This document shows, piece after piece, positions 1 to 7,654 of a stretch of DNA of 35,652 bases. The notes beneath the pieces were generated by a model. It was not told where the DNA came from. It saw only the letters and a list, made by a program, of their open reading frames with translations, and did not search any database. The DNA is taken from NCBI GenBank assembly GCA_003235365.1, contig QJWJ01000403.1, positions 1 through 35,652 of the forward strand. The letters are read 5' to 3'. This DNA is from Deltaproteobacteria bacterium. Its GTDB lineage: Bacteria; Myxococcota_A; Polyangia; Polyangiales; Polyangiaceae. Numbering within the stretch: the stretch's first letter is position 1; each line of letters begins with the position of its first letter. Made by a program: the position numbers and the translations under genes.

Positions 1-720
1 GATGAGAACGTATCGCAGCAAGGTAAGATGGAAGCGCCCAAGGTGAACGAAGTCATCCTGCAGGTTCAATCGAATGAACCGCACTCGACGTCGGATTTCT
101 GGTATCACCTCGCTGACCGCGCCTCGCGTTTCGAAGTATCGCGCGCGTAGCTCCGCCCACTCCTCACCGAGCCCTCGGTTCATTGCGATACGGTCGTAGC
201 GACCCATCTGGGCTAGTGTCAGAGCGGCCGATGAGATGTCAGTCGCGACGATCTCGAAGTCGTCCGGTGACACGGACAACTCCCGACGCCGTCGACACAT
301 GTCGTCGATGATCATTGCCACGGAGTACGGCTCCTGACCCGTCGAGCACCCCGCGGACCAAATGCGAATCGGAGCGCCGGCGCGACGGGGCTGCGTCGCC
401 AGGCGAACGAGCACTTCATCGCGCAACGCAACAAACGGATGAGTGTCGCGAAACCACAACGTCTCGTTGGTGGTGATCGCTTCAATGATGCGGTTGCGCA
501 GCCCCACATCCTGTCCGTAAACCGCTCGGCGGTAGAACTCCGTGTATGACGTTGCCCCCGTCTCGACCAGCAATCGCCCCAATCGGGCCTCAATCAGGTA
601 CTTTTTGTCCTGACCCATCGAAATCGCGCACTCGCGCTCAACGTACGTGCGAAACAGGGCGAACTCACCGTCACTCATGCCAGGACCGCTGCCGTACTGC
701 GGAGGAGGACCAAGGCTCAT
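1..720 (-). CDS. cheR: CheR-type chemoreceptor methyltransferase (3' end beyond window)
   Basis: S-adenosylmethionine-dependent methylation of chemoreceptor glutamates. The reading frame is open over 240 codons from an ATG at 720 to the window edge, so the C-terminus is missing. An N-terminal helical CheR domain carries TTNETLWFRD at residues 83-92. The SAM-binding motif WSAGCSTGQEPYS lies at 121-133, followed by an acidic strand end (VATDIS, 158-163). The segment LLRYVLI near the edge sits where most homologues have CRNVLIYF. A second ATG at 678 (MSDGEF) is an alternative start; neither has a strong ribosome-binding site. The gene diverges from cheA across a 369-bp gap, so one regulatory region may serve both. 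Family assignment is firm; completeness cannot be judged. Confidence 0.93.
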   Translation of the reverse strand, partial: MSLGPPPQYGSGPGMSDGEFALFRTYVERECAISMGQDKKYLIEARLGRLLVETGATSYTEFYRRAVYGQDVGLRNRIIEAITTNETLWFRDTHPFVALRDEVLVRLATQPRRAGAPIRIWSAGCSTGQEPYSVAMIIDDMCRRRRELSVSPDDFEIVATDISSAALTLAQMGRYDRIAMNRGLGEEWAELRARYFETRGAVSEVIPEIRRRVRFIRLNLQDDFVHLGRFHLTLLRYVLI

Positions 721-1089
721 CGTCGGGCACCCCGGTCCTCGTCCCAGATGCCCCCTGGAGTTGCGCTCGGGCATCGGCTGTAGACTAGGCACTTGGGCTG
801 AGGTTCCATTCCGCGACAGCCGGGGCGCTCGTCGAGCATGGCGGCGTTTCGTGATTGGCTCGCACAGGCATTCGTAGCGAAGCTGTTGTGCGGTCCATTC
901 CGACTTCAGCGGCTGGCCATCGGATCGGGTTAATGACTTACCCTAAAAAAACCCATCATAGCCTTTAGCGGTCCACAACTGTGCCCGTTCTGGTCACGTT
1001 GCGGGTCCCTGAGTGGAGTCTACTGTGCACGCCCTCATTCGATGTAGGCACAGCGAAAATACTGCGCTTGCTCCCGCTGACCCGTACCA
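721..1089. promoter_or_regulatory. Divergent cheR / cheA intergenic region
   Basis: 369 bp between two divergently read chemotaxis genes, so it should hold both promoters. It contains an AT-richer patch around 928-960 with a run of seven A. I found no convincing sigma-70 pair and no sigma-54 GG-N10-GC arrangement. No coding pattern is visible in it. Confidence 0.4.
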
Positions 1090-3720
1090 ATGAGCCAGAA
1101 CAACTTCGATGCGTTGCGCGAGTTCGTGGAGGAGACTCGCGATCACCTGGCCGCGATCGAGCCTGACCTGTTGCTCATTGAAGAGCGACGGGGCGAGGTC
1201 GACCCCGAAATCGTCAATCGGGTGTTTCGCGCAATACACAGCACCAAAGGCGGTGCGTCCTTCCTGGGAGTCGAGCCGCTGACCCGGTTTTCGCATGCCA
1301 TGGAGCATGTGCTGGCCCGACTCCGCGACGGTGACCTCACAGTGAGTTCAGAAATCATCGACGTGCTACTGCGGGGCGTCGACGTGCTGCGAACCATGGT
1401 CGACGACATCGAACACTGTGCCAATGTCGCGTGCGACCGAGAGCTACACGACCTCGAAAGACTAGTCATTCTTGATCGCGCCGACCCCGCACCCAAGCGA
1501 GCGTCGACCGCCAATGAGCCCTCGGCCAACTTCTCTTTGCAGGACCTCGCCCGGTGTGGAGTGGAAGCGGATTCCATCACACGATGCTTGGCGCAAGGGA
1601 TGTTGCTCTACGTCGTAGATCTCAACCCTGCTTCAGGTGAACAGCCTCTCGAATTGACGACGATCACCGACAAGGTGGAGGCTGTTGGTCGCGTACTCGG
1701 CCATTGGGAGGCTCCGCAACACTCGGGTGACAGATCCGCGCCTCTGGTTGCATGCGCGACGGTCCTGGACCGCCAGATGCTCGCCACAGAGCTCGGGATT
1801 GAAGAATCACGACTCTTGCCGTTGGACGTCGACGCCTTGAAGCGAGAACTGAACGCCAACGTTCACACTGCGTCCCACGCCATCGAGATGAACGGTGAAG
1901 CCGCGCTGCCGGTCAGCGACGCGGCAAGCCACGATTCACTGCGAGTGCGGCTCAACGTTCTCAATCGCTTGATGAACGTCGGGGGCGAGCTGGTGCTGGC
2001 TCGCAATCAACTGTTGCGCACCCTCGAAGGCGAGGCCGATCGGATTGCCGGGCTCCCTGTGATCCTGCAGAGCGTCGACCGCCTCACGTCGGAGCTTCAA
2101 GAGAGCATCATGCAAACGCGCATGCAGCCGGTAGCTCTGCTGTTCTCTCGTTACCCGCGTCTAGTTCGAGATCTAGCGCGCCAACTGGGGAAGGAAGTGA
2201 CGCTGCACACGTCGGGCACCAGCGTTGAACTCGACCGTACGATCGTCGAAGCGCTTGTCGATCCGCTCACGCACATCATTCGAAACAGCATCAGCCACGG
2301 CATCGAAACGCCCTCCGAACGCCGGCTGCTCGGCAAAACCCAAACCGGTAATCTGACCCTCTCAGCCCACCACGGCAGCGGCCACGTCACCATTGAGATC
2401 TCCGACGACGGGCGCGGAATCAATCTGCAGCGCGTCGTACAACGAGCACTGAAGCACGGCATCCTGCAAGAAAGAGACACCCGGCAGCTCACGGAAAAGG
2501 AGATGCTCAATCTGGTCATGCAACCGGGCGTTTCGACAGCCGAAGAGGTCTCGGACATCTCCGGGCGCGGTGTTGGACTCGACGTCGTACGCAACAACAT
2601 CGAAAGTCTGGGCGGTCACGTCGACCTCTCGACTCAAACGGGACGCGGAACCACCATCAGCTTGCGCCTTCCCCTCACGTTGGCGATCATCCCGGCGCTC
2701 ATCGTCGGCGCCGGGGGCGCTCGCTTCGTCGTGCCGCAAAGTAGCATTCTCGAGCTGGTATGGGTCCAGGCGGCGCAAGTCTCGCAACGGATCGAAGAAG
2801 TGGACGGTATTCCCGTGTTGAGACTCCGGGGTCAGTTACTTCCACTGGTGCGCCTCACCGACGTGATGCGTATCCCGAGGAACTACGTGGACCAACAAAC
2901 CAACGAACAACGAATCGACCGCCGCGCCAGCATTGCGGACCGCCGCAGTGTTCACCCTCCTTCAGCAGGCGAGCAACTCGATCACCAGCGGCGACACTGG
3001 ACAAGCGATTACAGCATCGTGGTGGTGCGCGCAGGAAGCAATCCGTTTGGGATGGTCGTAGACGAACTGTACGATAGCGAGGAGATCGTCATCAAGCCCC
3101 TGCCCGCCTACTTCAAGCCGATCGAATGCTTCGCAGGCACCGCCATTCTAGGAGACGGGCGCGTAACGATGATCCTCGATCCGAACGGGCTGGCGGAGCG
3201 GGCTGGGCTGTCATTCGGGCAAATCGCCGAGCAAGAACGGCGCCGGGTCGAACCGCGACGCGCCGAAGCCGCTCAGAGCCGCCGCTCCATCATCCTGGTC
3301 GATGCGTCACCGGGTGAACGACTCGCACTACCGCAGGAATCGGTGCTTCGCGTCGAGCGCATCGAACGCCACCAAATCCAACGCCTAGGAAACAAGGAGT
3401 ACATTCAATATCGGACGGGTGGATTGACGCTCGTTCGACTCGAAATGCACTTGCCAGTATCGGCGGTTCCCGCCGACGCCAACGAGCTGTTCGTGATCTT
3501 GCCCAAGGCGCCCGGCCATTCCTTGGACGACGTGCGAGCGGGTATCGTCGTATGGCGGGTGCTCGATGCGGTCGACGTCGGAGTCGACCTTCAGCCTCCG
3601 TTGTTCGATGGACCGGGCATGGTGGGGAGCGGCATCGTCGAGGGTCACCTGACGAACTTCTTCGACCCGGTGAAGCTTGCCGATGCCGTCACACCCAAGC
3701 GCGTGGGAGCGCAGGGATGA
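1090..3720 (+). CDS. cheA: CheA chemotaxis histidine kinase
   Basis: Autophosphorylating kinase that passes phosphate from receptor arrays to response regulators. Order of domains in 876 aa: P1/Hpt with the phospho-accepting His50 in AIHSTKGGASFLG; a linker/P2-like region about 145-255; P3 dimerisation helices about 283-350 (MNVGGELVLARNQLL); P4 kinase with N-box HIIRNSISHGIE (395-406), DDGRGI (439-444) and SGRGVGLDVV (491-500); then a CheW-like P5 domain from about 530. A second, weaker CheW-like stretch follows at about 745-830. There is no C-terminal receiver, unlike FrzE of Myxococcus. Start ATG at 1090 has a poor ribosome-binding site but the Hpt domain begins right after it. The stop overlaps cheW (ATGA). 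CheA identity is firm; the second CheW-like domain is inference. Confidence 0.96.
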   Translation: MSQNNFDALREFVEETRDHLAAIEPDLLLIEERRGEVDPEIVNRVFRAIHSTKGGASFLGVEPLTRFSHAMEHVLARLRDGDLTVSSEIIDVLLRGVDVLRTMVDDIEHCANVACDRELHDLERLVILDRADPAPKRASTANEPSANFSLQDLARCGVEADSITRCLAQGMLLYVVDLNPASGEQPLELTTITDKVEAVGRVLGHWEAPQHSGDRSAPLVACATVLDRQMLATELGIEESRLLPLDVDALKRELNANVHTASHAIEMNGEAALPVSDAASHDSLRVRLNVLNRLMNVGGELVLARNQLLRTLEGEADRIAGLPVILQSVDRLTSELQESIMQTRMQPVALLFSRYPRLVRDLARQLGKEVTLHTSGTSVELDRTIVEALVDPLTHIIRNSISHGIETPSERRLLGKTQTGNLTLSAHHGSGHVTIEISDDGRGINLQRVVQRALKHGILQERDTRQLTEKEMLNLVMQPGVSTAEEVSDISGRGVGLDVVRNNIESLGGHVDLSTQTGRGTTISLRLPLTLAIIPALIVGAGGARFVVPQSSILELVWVQAAQVSQRIEEVDGIPVLRLRGQLLPLVRLTDVMRIPRNYVDQQTNEQRIDRRASIADRRSVHPPSAGEQLDHQRRHWTSDYSIVVVRAGSNPFGMVVDELYDSEEIVIKPLPAYFKPIECFAGTAILGDGRVTMILDPNGLAERAGLSFGQIAEQERRRVEPRRAEAAQSRRSIILVDASPGERLALPQESVLRVERIERHQIQRLGNKEYIQYRTGGLTLVRLEMHLPVSAVPADANELFVILPKAPGHSLDDVRAGIVVWRVLDAVDVGVDLQPPLFDGPGMVGSGIVEGHLTNFFDPVKLADAVTPKRVGAQG

Positions 3721-4217
3721 AACGCCAACTAGTATCATTTCGCTTGCACCGCCAGCTGGTGGGGCTCGACATTCTGTATGTCAGGGAGATCAACAGAGAA
3801 CTCGACGTTACACACGTACAGCTCGCCGAACGCGACATCGTGGGAGTAAGTAACCTGCGCGGACAAATCGTGACGATCTTCGATCTGGTCCCACGCCTGG
3901 GGATCAACGCGACCGAACCAGCCGCCGAACGGCACGACGTCGTACTCAAGTCGGAAACGGAACTCGCCCCCATCCGTGCCCGTGAAGGACGCACCGACCT
4001 GGTAGGCAGCCACGACGTAGTCGGACTGCGCGTGGACGGTGTCGGCGAGATCATCGAACTGGGCGAATCCGAGTTTCAGCCGGTACCAGCCAACCTGACG
4101 AACCTCAACCGAGAGCTGCTTGCTGCCGCTGTACCACTGAAGGACGAATTGCTCATCGTTCTGGATGTCCGGCAATTGCTCTCAGCCCACACGACGGTCA
4201 GATCCCACGCAACCTGA
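3717..4217 (+). CDS. cheW: CheW coupling protein
   Basis: Scaffold that links chemoreceptors to CheA in cytoplasmic arrays. The 166-aa protein starts at the ATG overlapping the cheA stop (ATGA at 3717-3720), which implies translational coupling. The open frame runs further upstream, but that part only duplicates cheA sequence in another frame. The usual CheW pattern is visible: SFRLHRQLVGLDILYVREI near the N-terminus, then ERDIVGVSNLRGQIVTIFDL (the region that contacts receptor and kinase), and a closing ELLIVLDVRQLL. Length is typical for the family. A 47-bp gap separates it from the receptor gene. Confidence 0.95.
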   Translation: MKRQLVSFRLHRQLVGLDILYVREINRELDVTHVQLAERDIVGVSNLRGQIVTIFDLVPRLGINATEPAAERHDVVLKSETELAPIRAREGRTDLVGSHDVVGLRVDGVGEIIELGESEFQPVPANLTNLNRELLAAAVPLKDELLIVLDVRQLLSAHTTVRSHAT

Positions 4218-4264
4218 ACAGCCGAACCGCCCGGGGCTTACAACCTCCGCCAAGGAACACCACC

Positions 4265-5773
4265 ATGTCCGAACCGACCAACAGTGCTTCACCCCCGTCT
4301 GAAGGCATTCACGCCACGGGCACCGCTTACGAGGAGGTCGTCCGCATCCTCGTGCACGCTCGTCAAGGCGACCTCGACGAGAGAGCCGACCTAGCACAGG
4401 TGCCTGCGGCGGAGCGTAAGCTACTGCACTCGATCAACGAGCTGATCGACCACCACAGTGAACGCCGCAAGCAAACGGCGTCGTTACTCGATGAACTCAC
4501 GCGGTCGATGAACCGAATCGCGGAGGGCGACTTGAGCGCCAGTCTCGCGCCGCACAGTTCCGAAGGCGCACCGGCGATGCGCGAAATCGAAGCGACGAGG
4601 AGTGCATTCGAGCGCGGTCTGACACGAGTTCGAGAACTGGTGACCAAACTGCAGCAGAGCGCCCTGGGGCTGCACAGTGCGGTCGAGACTCTGGGTGACG
4701 CTGGGCGTACCGCCTCGGGCGGCGCTGCAGAAACGAACCTTCAGGCTGCCGCAGCGGCGACCGCAGCCGAACAGGTCTCAGCGACCGTCGCGGAGATATC
4801 GCTCGCCACGGGTCGCATGAGTGACAATACGCGTTCGGCTGCCGTTGCGGCTGAGCAGGTCACGGGCAACCTCACGAGCGTCAGCGCGGCGACGGAAGAG
4901 ATCTCCACGAGCATGGCGTCCGTCGCCCAGGCATCCGCCAACGTCAGCGCGTCAGTCAGCACCGTCGCTGCCTCAATCGAGGAGATGTCTTCTTCACTCG
5001 GCGAGGTCGCGAAGAACTCCACCGAGGCAGCCGTCGTCGCTGGTTCCGCAGCAGATGCCGCAAACCACGCTGCAGTCACGATGGACGAACTGGGGAAGTC
5101 TGCCAAGGCCATCGGTCGCGTGGTCGAGATGATCAAGGGAATCGCCTCCCAGACCAATCTGCTCGCTCTCAATGCCACAATCGAGGCCGCTTCTGCTGGC
5201 GAAGCAGGCAAAGGCTTCGCGGTGGTCGCCGGTGAAGTCAAGGCACTCGCCAAGGAGACGGCTTCGGCAACGGAAACCATCCGAGATCAGGTCGAGGAGA
5301 TGCAGGAGAACACTGCCCAATCCGTCAAGGCCATCCAAGACATCGTGGCGCGGATCAGAAAACTCAACGACATCTCTGGAATGATTGCGGGCGCTGTCGA
5401 ACAGCAGACCAGCACCGTCAATGAGATGGCTCAGCACCTTGCGAGGACAGCTCAGGGCGCAGACGAAGTGTCCTCGAACGTCCAGGCCGTCTCCAATGCG
5501 GCAAGGGATGCTTCGAGCCGCGTGCAACAGGCGGCCGCGGGAGTGGAGGAGATTACGGACGGCATCAACAATCTCGCTGACGCAGGACAGAAGACGGCTG
5601 ACGGTGTGCGTGAAGCTTCGGCGGGGGTCGATGACGTGGCGCGAAGTGTGGCCATGGTCAGCACAGCCACGAGGCAAACCGCAGGAGCGATCGACGAGTT
5701 GCAGGGCGCGCTCAGCATGCTGTCGGAGCTGCTGGCCGACTCTGTCCAGACGCTGGACGAGGTCACCATCTGA
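4265..5773 (+). CDS. Soluble methyl-accepting chemotaxis protein
   Basis: Chemoreceptor that controls CheA. The 502-aa sequence has no membrane segment, so it is a cytoplasmic receptor. The first 120 residues contain two HAMP-like helical stretches (VRILVHARQGDLDERADL and MNRIAEGDLSASL) and no recognisable ligand-binding fold. The rest is a long coiled-coil signalling domain; the conserved hairpin tip IASQTNLLALNATIEAAS and GEAGKGFAVVAGEVKALA falls around residues 290-335. Glu/Gln/Ala-rich heptads flanking it are candidate methylation helices for CheR and CheB. The C-terminus (LDEVTI) lacks an NWETF-type CheR tether. AAGGAA lies about 10 nt before the ATG. The cluster layout suggests this receptor is the dedicated input. 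Confidence 0.94.
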   Translation: MSEPTNSASPPSEGIHATGTAYEEVVRILVHARQGDLDERADLAQVPAAERKLLHSINELIDHHSERRKQTASLLDELTRSMNRIAEGDLSASLAPHSSEGAPAMREIEATRSAFERGLTRVRELVTKLQQSALGLHSAVETLGDAGRTASGGAAETNLQAAAAATAAEQVSATVAEISLATGRMSDNTRSAAVAAEQVTGNLTSVSAATEEISTSMASVAQASANVSASVSTVAASIEEMSSSLGEVAKNSTEAAVVAGSAADAANHAAVTMDELGKSAKAIGRVVEMIKGIASQTNLLALNATIEAASAGEAGKGFAVVAGEVKALAKETASATETIRDQVEEMQENTAQSVKAIQDIVARIRKLNDISGMIAGAVEQQTSTVNEMAQHLARTAQGADEVSSNVQAVSNAARDASSRVQQAAAGVEEITDGINNLADAGQKTADGVREASAGVDDVARSVAMVSTATRQTAGAIDELQGALSMLSELLADSVQTLDEVTI

Positions 5774-5781
5774 GCGCTGCA

Positions 5782-6945
5782 GTGGTTGCTTCCCCGCTAG
5801 ATGAGGCAGCGCCCGAGTTGGGTGTGCTGGTGGTCGACGATACGACGTTCTACCGCAAGTTACTGCGTCGGTGCGTCGAGCAACTGCCCGGCGTTCACGT
5901 GGTGGGGACGGCATCCAACGGGCGCGTTGCTCTCGGCAAGATGGAGTATCTCAAGCCCGACTTCGTGATTCTCGACATCGAGATGCCTGAGCTCGGCGGA
6001 ATGGAGACGTTGGAACAGATCCACCAGCGCTGGCCGCAAGTCGGTGTGGTCGTCGTCAGCGGTCATGCGAGAAGCGCCGCGGAATCGACGGTCAAAGCAT
6101 TAGCGCTTGGGGCGCTCGACTTCGTCCCCAAGCCGAACGGCCCCAAGCCGGAAGAGAATCTTCAGCAACTGCGGGACGGGCTAGGCGCCGCTCTCAGCGC
6201 GTTCCGCGTATCGAGCTTGCGCACGAAAGGACGCGTCGACGCCGCCCGGTCCGACCCGCGCCTTGCGGCGATCGAAATGGACCGCCCGCAGCCTCGAACC
6301 GGTTCCAATGCGGCGGTTCTATCCGTTGGGCGAACGGCGCTTTCCCCACGTGCCATGCAAGCGATCGGCATCGCGGCTTCCACGGGGGGTCCTCAGGTAC
6401 TGAGCACCGTCATTCCGGCGCTTCCCGAGGATCTGCCTGTGCCCGTGTTTGTCGTACAGCACATGCCGGCGATGTTCACTGCGGCACTCGCACGCAGCCT
6501 GGATAGAGCAGGCCCGATTTCGGTTTGCGAAGCGGAAAACGGCCAAATCGTCGAACCCGGCACGGTGTACATTGCGCCAGGAGGTCACCACATGGTGGTG
6601 CGCAAGGCCGTCTCTGCGACGGGGCTCGGTGAACTCTCGATCGGTCTCAACACTGGTCCGGCGGTCAACGGGTGTCGACCCGCCGCGGACGTGCTCTTCC
6701 GGTCGATGGCAGTCGCCTACCAGAGTCGTGCACTGGCAATCGTGATGAGCGGTATGGGCTGCGACGGGAGGGCGGGGGTCTCAGCGATGAAAAGCCGAGG
6801 AGCAATCTGCCTGACGCAAAGTGAACAGTCTTGCGTCGTCAGCAGCATGCCGAATGCGGTCGTGACGGCCGGGCTCTCGGACGAGAGCTTGCCACCCGAG
6901 GCCATCGCGGCCCGAATCCGTCAACTCACGCGTCGCTCCTCTTGA
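5782..6945 (+). CDS. cheB: CheB receptor methylesterase/deamidase
   Basis: Removes receptor methyl groups and provides adaptation when phosphorylated by CheA. The 387-aa protein has an N-terminal receiver (residues 14-130; acidic pair D19-D20, phospho-acceptor D65 in FVILDIEMPE, K117 in FVPKP). A linker rich in Arg and Pro follows, then the esterase domain. The catalytic triad is visible as S200 (IAASTGG), H227 (VVQHMP) and D328 (GMGCDG). The start is a GTG 8 bp after the receptor stop. It is the last rightward gene of the cluster, ending 31 bp before the stop of an oppositely read gene. No CheY follows, so CheB is the only receiver visible here. Confidence 0.96.
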   Translation: MVASPLDEAAPELGVLVVDDTTFYRKLLRRCVEQLPGVHVVGTASNGRVALGKMEYLKPDFVILDIEMPELGGMETLEQIHQRWPQVGVVVVSGHARSAAESTVKALALGALDFVPKPNGPKPEENLQQLRDGLGAALSAFRVSSLRTKGRVDAARSDPRLAAIEMDRPQPRTGSNAAVLSVGRTALSPRAMQAIGIAASTGGPQVLSTVIPALPEDLPVPVFVVQHMPAMFTAALARSLDRAGPISVCEAENGQIVEPGTVYIAPGGHHMVVRKAVSATGLGELSIGLNTGPAVNGCRPAADVLFRSMAVAYQSRALAIVMSGMGCDGRAGVSAMKSRGAICLTQSEQSCVVSSMPNAVVTAGLSDESLPPEAIAARIRQLTRRSS

Positions 6946-6976
6946 CGCCGTTCCGAGGCGCCCACAGCGTCGTCGC

Positions 6977-7654
6977 TCAGAACAGCAGCCCGACGAGCCC
7001 CGCGACGACTGGGGCGCGCTCGTGTAAACCTGAAGCGAATCCGCCCATCACCGTCACTGCACTCGCCCCGACCATCCACAGCGCGGGCAACCAAGCCAGC
7101 CGTGACGCCGCGCTGGGTATCACGCGGCGTATGCGCAAACCCGTCGCGAAAGCGGCAATCCCAACTGCGAGCTGCAGCCAATCGACGGCGTGAGCCGCCA
7201 AGTGGGCCGACGCCTGAAGCAACGCCGCCAGCGTGAGGACGCCGAGCAGAGCCGCGGGGACGACCCAACTCGTCATCAAGCGACCGGCGACCGCCCAGGC
7301 CAGCAACCCGACGCACAGCACGAGCAGCGTCCAGGTGACGGCTCCCAAAGGGCGGTGGTGGGTGTTGCTGAGCAACACTCGCCCCAACACGAGGCTCGCG
7401 GCCAAGGCACCACTGCACGCCCACAGCACGCGACGGCGAAAGTCGACATCTTGCTTGAGAGCGTCCCACGCCAACAGCGCCAGCAACTGACTCAGCCCTC
7501 CCAGGCCGACCAACAGCACTCCGTCGACGACAGATGCGCCGAGGGCGACGGCGATCACCGCCCACACCAGACCGAGGGCCCCTGCCGTGACACAATCCGC
7601 GGCGAGGCTCGCTTCGCTAGATGCGGTGCTAGGCGTCGTGGCAGTCGTGTTCAT
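6977..7654 (-). CDS. Multispan membrane protein of unknown function
   Basis: I do not recognise a family. The 225-aa protein begins with a short Thr/Ser-rich cytoplasmic stretch (MNTTATTPSTASSE) and then has about six hydrophobic segments, for instance GALGLVWAVIAVALGA, LLVGLGGLSQLLALLAW, LGAVTWTLLVLCVGLLAW, VVPAALLGVLTLAALL and a final VVAGLVGLLF. Between them lie basic loops such as FRRR and RLMTS. The ATG at 7654 overlaps the stop of the HEAT-repeat gene (ATGA), which favours it over an ATG three codons earlier at 7663 and implies coupling. No catalytic or transport motif is visible. Confidence 0.75.
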   Translation of the reverse strand: MNTTATTPSTASSEASLAADCVTAGALGLVWAVIAVALGASVVDGVLLVGLGGLSQLLALLAWDALKQDVDFRRRVLWACSGALAASLVLGRVLLSNTHHRPLGAVTWTLLVLCVGLLAWAVAGRLMTSWVVPAALLGVLTLAALLQASAHLAAHAVDWLQLAVGIAAFATGLRIRRVIPSAASRLAWLPALWMVGASAVTVMGGFASGLHERAPVVAGLVGLLF

